A DNA stretch of 60,000 nt, taken from Lineus longissimus (Eukaryota > Nemertea > Pilidiophora > Heteronemertea > Lineidae). A program made the position numbers and the translations under genes. Below, in pieces: positions 50,701-59,700 of this stretch. Location: assembly GCF_910592395.1 (NCBI RefSeq), contig NC_088310.1, positions 877,501 through 937,500 on the forward strand. The letters run 5' to 3'. The first letter of the stretch is position 1; each line of letters opens with the position of its first letter. Under the pieces are notes generated by a model, which made no database searches, was not told the DNA's origin, and saw nothing but the letters and a program-made list of their open reading frames with translations.

Positions 50701-53700
50701 TGAGAACAAGACGACTGCAGTTTAACCTGTTGGCAGCCACATACCAACCACAATTGTCATGATATGGCTCCGTTGCTGGTTGCAGTGAACCACAAGCGTC
50801 ATGATATGGCTCCGTTGCTTGTTGCGGTGACTATAAATGCTTGTTTGCCCAATGATTTAGCTGTTTAGGATACTAATCGCTTGCACTACATCTGTCAATA
50901 TGAAAAATGATATGCTGGTAGGTAAAGGGTGTCTCAGAAAACATCTTCATCACACACGATTAAACGTTTTCTGGGCCACTCTGTATAGTGTTTGTGTCCC
51001 TTGTTGAGTTGATGTCGCATGTCCTTCCAGCCCAGCGTCGTCTACCGGTGACCTCTTGTGGTGAGTAACAGAGTCACACTTAGGATGGGCGTCTCTTAGT
51101 TTGTGTACATACAAAATACCATTAGTACACTGTACAATACCACTACACTTAGATTAGGGGGTTACACACTGTACAGAATCATACAGAGTTACTCTACATA
51201 TTGTTGTTATCAGTGTTGTCAAAGCACAAGATCACAATAGCAAAGAATATACTGTGGTCACACAGTTAACTTGGCTTCCCTTCTCTGACCAGAACTGTTT
51301 TATCAATACACCTAATCACAGACTGGACAACACAGATGGGAAGGAAGGTTAATATTGAGGCCATAGTAGTGCTGCATTCTAGTTCACATCACCATGTCAC
51401 TTTCATGTTATGTCGGGAAGAAACCGTGATAGGTATTCCATTTTCGTACAGATCATCTTTGGCACTTGCAGACCATCATTTATCTTCCCCATGATTTGAT
51501 ATATTCAGCTTTGTGTTTAGCGTGTGGACATAGTTTAGTAGGCATCTGCTAGGTGGCATCACTGCATGGCTTGAAAGCTTTCGCTGTACTTCCTTGCGCT
51601 TGGCGTTTGCATTCTAATGGCTTATCGCTGGCTAATACCATCATAGTGGTGTTGATGCTTTATTCATGAACTAATTATAAATGAGATTCTTTTCAGCTTC
51701 ATGCCTTTGTTAATCAGCCCCTAGCTTTCGCTTGCTTCATCCGACTTTCCTTGCTCCTGTATTGAAATCTGAATTGCCTCTGAAACCTTCAGTTATGGTA
51801 AAGAGAATCTAATTCTGAACCTTTCAGTTATGGTAAAGAGAATCTAATTCTGAACCTTTTTCTGCTGTGATTTCCTGCAAATTGAAGTCGACCTAGGTTG
51901 TCCCTGTTTCGTTTCTTGCAGTTGGTGGAAATCACCCGCTGTACATTCAATGAGACATATCCGCAGTGGCCTTCTTGTTGACAATCTTGTTGCATCACAT
52001 AGGCCTATACTTCACCTCTTGACTATAGTTCCCAGCTATTTAGCCGAAAAGCAATCAAAGTAAAACGACTCGAGACGATTGTTATTGACAATAAATTGGT
52101 CATACATGTACATGTATAGACTGTAAGCTTTCTGTCTTCTCGTGTGTAGAAGGCCTCCAGCAAATGAACCACGCTATAGTATGGGCCTAGAATTACTAGT
52201 TTAAATCAAATCCAAGACATATATGTGGAGGACCCCCTCGTCCATGGACCTTTAGCCTTGGTAAGAACTTGTAAAGTTCAGAATACTAAAAATTAGAAAT
52301 GTGTTACAATATTTCAGAAAATGTTTCTATAATCGCCTCTCAAATCCATCAGAAACAAATCAGGAAGACAAATCTCTGGCAATAATGTTAAATTCCCTGT
52401 CTAAAATCACATTTAGACTTATATGTTTTCATGTGATGTTTGTGTATTCACAGCATGGAACTTGAACAGAAGTACCGCACGGAACAGGAGAGGATCGAGC
52501 AAGCGAGGTATGTACTCTTTGATTCAAACGTTTTGTGTTTTCACGAATGTTCCAGTTCATGAACCCCCCCCCCCCCATTTGAGCATAGAATGTTCACATG
52601 ACCCACAATGCCAGGTATTGATTCAATGTCTCCTTCTCTTGTGTCCTGGATGCCAGGGGACATCAATAAAAGGACTGGCCTACTGCATGTTAACAAGATT
52701 CCAAGCAATGCAATGTGCATTTCAGTGCCATTCCACCAGATGTGTGTGTGTTTGTAAACACTGCTCTGGTTCAAGCCACAAATAAGACAATCAGTCTGAA
52801 AAGCTGCATTATACACTTGATGTGCCAGTTATTGCTGTGTTGCAAAGTTCATATTTGCCTCCATTGATCACCTGACCATGCTAGCAACCTGCTAATCTAT
52901 AGCAATTAGCTCTGATGTACACGATCTTCACAATAATGAATGATATCGCCAGCACTGCTGCTCAGCAGGATACACAGCAGACGCAATCTGGAAATGTCAC
53001 GGTCCATTCCATTGACAAGTGAATTTACTGATTAAGAGTTTGCCATTGATAATGAAGTCTTCCATGTGTGTAGGATTTTAATTTAATTGATTAAGTGAGT
53101 GACAGTATGTATCTAAGCTGGCATACTCAATCACTGTGTTGAAATCAATGGATCTATAGATGGATATCTGGTGTGTGTAACACTGGGGATGCACAGGTAA
53201 ATGATGTGGTAAGGTGGACAGATATTAGATTATATCAGGAATATTCATTGAATGTTGACAGTTTTCACTTGAGTTGTTTTGAGGAGTTGTCCTGGTTGCA
53301 GGTGACGACTATTGTGTCGCTGTCACATATCTATTGTTGTGGGCGGCAGCATCACTGATTGTATCTCAAGTGGCTTTGTGTCTGGTTTATCAAGTGGGTT
53401 GCCGGTTTGTCTGGACTCTTGTTATTATCACGTCATTCTTGCATTGTCATCTGTGTGCTTAATAAGAACTGACATTTCAGTGTCTCCTTCATCTATGCAA
53501 TCCTAGTTTACTTCTGTTCCTGGACATTTGTTTTATGTTAGGGCTTCCAAGTATTATCTGCGTTGAGACTCAAAAGATGTCACCTGTCCAGGATGGATGT
53601 CTAGCCAACTGTTATACCACTAGTTTATCTCGCCATTCCATGTCCAGTGGAACCCCTTTAACACCGCCACTCATGGAATCGAGGTTGAAGGGTCGCGTTA

Positions 53701-56700
53701 CCGGGGTGGTCGCGTTAGTGAAGTTGAAAATCCGGGGACAAAATGCATGATTAGGTTTTCCCTCTTCTCATATTTTCAGAGTTGAACTTGAAACGTTACA
53801 ACAAGAGCAGCAGAGAGCTGAGGAAGAGCGCCTGGAGCGTGAGGAAGAGATGTGGGAACAACATGAGACACACAAGTCTGAGATCCAGGATCAGCGCACT
53901 CAGCTGGTGAAGGTGATGACCGACGCTGAGCAGGCACACTTACTCGCTGAACACGAACTTGAGGAGGAACGCAGGCGTTTCCAGGAAGAGAGAGCCAAAA
54001 GTAAGTGTGTCACTGAGAAGTAGGATGTTGTCAACAAACATCATCATGCACAAAGTAACTTGTACTCCCAAATACATGATTATGTACTCTTTTATTTTGA
54101 GTACCTTACCAATACTTTGTAAAGGGTTGTGATATCGGTCTGGGTATGTTACCATTGTCATATTTGCTTGAGTATAATCAAGTATAGACTTGCAAACTCT
54201 TAATCCGAATTGATCCTAAAATTCAATATACTTCAATTCCAGATGAAAAAAGACTTTTGGAGCAGAAGCAGAAGTTAATGGAATTTGAAGAAAAGTTACG
54301 GGAACGAGGTCAGGGTGACATTGGGGTTCAGACTGACTGGGAGGAATTTGAACGTTACTTGTCCACATCTGATGGTGCTACTGACGAACCTTTCAAAGAG
54401 GAAGTTCTAGAACCAGAACAAAGGCAACGAAAGATGAGTGTCGAAGGGAAAAAGAAAGACATCACACAGCTCGAGCTGGTGCAGAGACATCAGCAAAAGA
54501 AACAGGCCAAAACCATTGCCAAAAAGACTGATCTGGTGAAAAGTGAGCTTGATCACAAAAAGGATGAAATTCTGAAACAGAAAAAGAGACTGCAGAAAAT
54601 CGAGGAGGATTACAAAGCAGCAGGTATGACGAAGTATGAGGAGGTCGGAGAGGGTGATGAGGTCATTAAGAAACTTAAAAGGAAAAAGAAAGTGCTCCAG
54701 AAATATATCGAAAGGAAAGAATCGGATGATGCTGAGTTTACACCTGGTTCGCCAGGGAGATCAGAATCTCTCCCGGGGACAATGCATACGTTACAATTGC
54801 CAAGTACCCCAGGGGTAAAAGTCCCAAAGGGGGCTCGTGGTGCTCAGAATATGAACGATATGCGACGCGTTTCATCTGAGACGTCGCTAAGTGCCGGTGC
54901 TTTTGGTTTTCTTTACCCTCCATATATGCGAGACAATGATGAAGCGTTTGACGATCCTAATTCACCAGTCAGTATAACCGTCCATGACTATAGCCAGGCA
55001 GCAATAGACAGGCTCATGAATCGGCAGCAGCGCAAGAAACTCCGAAGCACCAGTAAACCGGTGGGAAAATACGTGCCAGAGGCTTCCAAGGTGAAAGTTT
55101 CCACAGCGGCTTTGAGTGTTTCTGATAGGTTATACAGGCGACCTAAAAATGCTGGGACAAAGTATGATCCATTAAAGAGAATAAACTCTGAAAAAAGTGC
55201 TGCTGTATCTGCAGAGGGTACAATAGTGCCGCGGATTAGAGATCCATTAGGGAGGCTTGATTTTGGACGGTCTGCTCGCATGAGGACATCAAGTAGGACA
55301 TCAAGTAGGACATCAAGTACCTCCAGTACTCCTGCGCGGAGCCCCTCACCGCCTAAATCACCATCAAAATCAAGAGCGGGCTCTTGCGAAGATACCAGTG
55401 ATAGGTCGAGTAATTCTTCAGGTAGTCCAAGTGAACTCGCCACACAGTTGAAAACACATATGACTCTTGCTGAGCAGGCTCAGTTGGCACTGAAGACAAT
55501 GCCTACACCTCAGGTACCTCGTAGGGCTAGATTAGGTGGGCTGCGACATTATCGCAGTGCGTCTAGTTTAGCCAATGTTCCCGAAGCTATTGCTGAAGAG
55601 CAGGAAGAATTCATCGAGCCACGGCGGACACAATCGGAGTTACACATTGACACTCAGTTGTCTATGCTCGGGGCTGATGTGCAGCACTCGCCTCGTGACA
55701 GTCAGCAAAGAGAACGCAGAAGTTCCGATCCTGGGGGCGGTGAGTACTTTCAAACTGCCCTTCTGGTGAAAAAATTAACTGACCTATCGCAATCTGAACA
55801 TTCTGATTCTGGTTCTGATTCTGATATGATGGATTTTCATGTGGATTATCATCGCCCATTCTCACCCGAGAGTATGGATAGTCTCAGTGTGGAGCCGTTA
55901 TCAAAGCGCAAAAGGCTCAGTAAAAGTATGGAGTCTCTTGATTCGAGTACAGGAACTGGGACCGGGAGTGTGGTGACCCAGATCTCGGTCGGTGATATTG
56001 ACAGTATGCAAAGTTCTGTCACCTCGATGGATATGACAAGCTCAATGGATAAATCTATATCGGATAAATCAGATTCGGGAGTGAGGCCAAAGAATTCCAA
56101 AGAGAAATCTGTGATAGGTAATGGGAGAGGTGGCACCCCTGAACGGACTACGAGATCTACTCAGCGGGCCACCCCTGATAGATTACATTCCAGTACAGGC
56201 GGTAAAGTTGGACCAAAGAGCTCAAGGTCACCCTCAGTAGGGAGTCGTTCTCCATCCAAAGAGAAGACTTCTTCTCCCATGTCTACCCGGTCGACACGGA
56301 AGGAGACCAGCCCTTCGCCTGCTAGGAACTTACGAAGTTCTGTGTCCCCTACCAAAGAACGTCCAAGCAGAACTGAGACTAAATCTAGTGCAACACCAAA
56401 GAAAACGTCACCAGGTGATAAGTCTCTGAAAAAAGGAACACCTGAGAAATCATATGGCAGCAAAGATGGTTCTCCGTCCATGGGTAGAAAGACTATTTCA
56501 TCCGCATACCGTGGTATCAGTCCATCACAAAGTCCAGCCAAAAAGTCATCATCACCAGCACCTAGTTCTGGTGCTAAAAAATCTCATTCACCAGGACCTA
56601 AATCCAAAGATGACAAAACTCTGCAGTCACCTACAAGAGCGCGCGTCTCACTCTCTCCGTCCAAATCATCAGGTTCACCTAGTAGATCTTCCAAGCCCTC

Positions 56701-59700
56701 ATCGGTCCATCCTAAGATGACTGCAAGTGCAATTAAGAAAGCAGATGGGGGTAAAAGTGTGAAAGATTCAAAGGATTTGGATAAGGTCCCAGTGAAGGAT
56801 AAGGGACCTGATTCGAAACCAAATCTTGCCGCAGGTAGAACACGGTCTTTGTCAGCTAATTCTGACAAATCAGAAAAAAGCGATCAGGGTATGAATCGTA
56901 AGCGGGTTGTCCCTCCATCTCCAAGGTTTCAGCGGAGGGGCAAACCGGAGAAACTTCGAAAAGGTTCAGGTTCGGAGGAGGATTTACCTGTGGAGATATA
57001 TCTTCCTGTTCGTAAACGTTGGTTTCCAGATGGCCATATTGAGGATGTAGGTCCGCCGGAACCGTTACAGATTGTTGTCCAGCAGCCAGTGCGCAGCGGC
57101 GGCGAAGCCTTCTCCGATGATTCTCTGAACGGTGAAGACGAGGATGCTGGAAAAATCTGTAAACAAACTGTCCAGTCTAAAAATGCTGCGTTTGCTCAAC
57201 CTCAGGTTTCTCCTCTCCTTGAAGGTGTTTCACCATCGTTGCCGTTTGAGCAAGCAATCCTTCAGGCCGTACGCACCCATTTTCAGACCGGAGACGGAGA
57301 GGAGAACTTTTCTGAGGATTCACTTTCAGGTGCTGTGTGTAAGGCATTGAGAAACCAAGCCAACACCGTGTCTGATGCTAAAAAGTACTTGGATGGCGGT
57401 GTGGATTTACCTCATGACGAGGATCAGTCAGATTCTCATCTCGATGAGATCATGATCCTGCCCGATCCGGAGACAATATTTGCAGATTCAAAGCTGACAG
57501 AAGAAGAGAAGATCGCTATGGTACAGGAATACCTAAAGCATGTCAACTCGAGGTATGTTTCTTCCTGTCTCTTCACTACTTTCTGGATTACAATCAAAAC
57601 ATTCCTGCCTATTTGATTGACTTGTATCCCATGGGATTAGTTAAGTGTCCATCTAACCGTCTATCTTCATCTAACATTAAGGCGTAATAGGAAGTGATGT
57701 TGATAGGTCTTCTAAAGTTTGACACAGTATTTTGCCATGGGATATCAGGTCATGATTGTAAAAAATGTGTCTGAAATTTGATGCTTGGCTGTTCTATAAA
57801 GAGAGTGAAGATGATTTAGTAGCCTATTTCGGTAGAGTGAAGGTACTTCTTGCTTCATTCTATCAATCTAAAAAAAAATTTTGTGAACAGATAAATTGTC
57901 AAAACTACTCACCCTTACCCTGTGGTCCACCCGGGGTTTGAACCCTGGACCCTTTGCATGTTAGGCACAGACCCTGGCACTAGGCCAGCAAGGACCACTT
58001 GGAAGTTGTCAGTCTTACATTGAATATGAATGGTTAGTTTGTGTCTCAATTTTGATTGTGACTGGCGTGGTTCTCTTGATCACTGGAAGTTTGCATCAAA
58101 ATATCCCCAAGAGATCCCTATGACACCCTCATGGGATGTTTCTTTTTCATCTGTCTATAAGACTATTACGACTTGCAAAAAACAACTGATGATATGTGTT
58201 CTATTGGAAGGGGGCCAATTGAGGGGCCTACTGTCATGATTGTCAAAGAAAATGTTCAAATTAGAATTCTTTGAGGAGAGTGAAGATGGATAAGTTGCCT
58301 ATTTGGGTAGAGTGAAGCAACTTCCTGCTTCATTCTATCCTTTAAAAAAAAAAATCGGAATTGAGAAAAGAAATCTAAAATTATCCCTGTGTCCTTCCTG
58401 GGGTTTGAACCCTGGACCCTTGGCATGGTGGGCACAGACCCTGCCACTAGGCCAGCAAGGACCACTTGAAGAGTAACAGTCTTACATTGAATATGAATGG
58501 CTTCTGATTACTGAAAATGTATTTTAATGGACCAGGGAGACTTGGCTAAGCTTAACTTTAAAAGACTCGAACAATGATGGGTTTAGAGCGTTCCGTCCTT
58601 TTGTTTGAGTTCGTTCCTCTAGTTTGATTATGATAGTTGACTTATATACTCGATGTTCAAAATAGCTCTCTGCTGTGAGTCTGGACTGTGGCCCCACTGC
58701 CTCTGCTATCTGTGATGATATCTCCTCATTAACCAGCCTTGAAAGGAGAATCTTCTGGTATTTCAGAGCTGATATGCCTGGCAATCTGCTCTCGGCCTCA
58801 CGCCGTGCTGCAAGACATCGGGCTATGAGGCGACAGGAGCAGCAGTGTGGAACAGAGTCGGAAGGCGCTGGATTGTTCTCTGACGATTCACTCTCATCAA
58901 GTAAGGCTTTATTGCTGTCATGAATTGATATCATAATACTAGTATTACTTAGAATTGAGTACCAGTAGATGTTGCTTCTGGTGTCGTGAACCCAGCAGTG
59001 ATGCTTTCGCAGGTCCGAAGTATGTTTGTGTGTTTCTTGTCGGTACCTTTATACAAAGGTACTTCCAATCAGCATCCTCATGATATCTATGACAAGTGAT
59101 AGATGAGTCTGCACAGTGTTTGATTCAGATTCAAATGGTATCCATCATCATTATCGTACCACTTTTGTTTTCTTTTAGTGCCCAAGGGAAAGAGTGGTTC
59201 ATTGGGTAGGAAGCGACGACGGCCACGCCCTAAGGGTACCCATGGCAACAGTTCAGATGAGTATATTCTGTCCACAGAAAATGAGAGCACGTATTCTGAT
59301 GATTCTCTGAGTCCTGTGGAAGAACGAACACCATCTGGTCGGACATCAAGACTATCAGACCGAGGTGCTGCAGCGACACCTATGTTTCCTGATGAACTTC
59401 CTCGAAGTGCTTCGGCAGATGGTCTGGACTCGGAGAAACAGCGATTTGGTGGAACGTCCAATCTCCTTGGAGTTGAGGCTGAATCCCATATGAGCTGGGA
59501 CAGTGGGTTTGGGACCCTTCGCGGAGGCACAGCTGATGGCTTAGCAGATAGCAATGCTAACATGTGGCGCATGCTGGATTTATCCCTGAGCGTCGGTTTG
59601 GCTGATCATAATGCAAGTGCTGAAATGGAAGCGTTTGATCTCAATGATTTAGAGGGCATTCCACGCTCAGGAAGGTCAGCCTCTTTTGATACGGCTATGA

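Noticed and set aside
52566-52577. Long C homopolymer in a kinesin intron
   Set aside because: Simple homopolymer run, likely slippage; no further signal around it.
54988-56868. Several antisense open frames opposite the large kinesin exon
   Set aside because: Shadows of a Ser-rich coding sequence; antisense of Ser/Pro codons rarely gives stops.
59087-59572. 161-residue minus-strand frame
   Set aside because: Antisense shadow of kinesin exon 29, which has a matching acceptor and phase.
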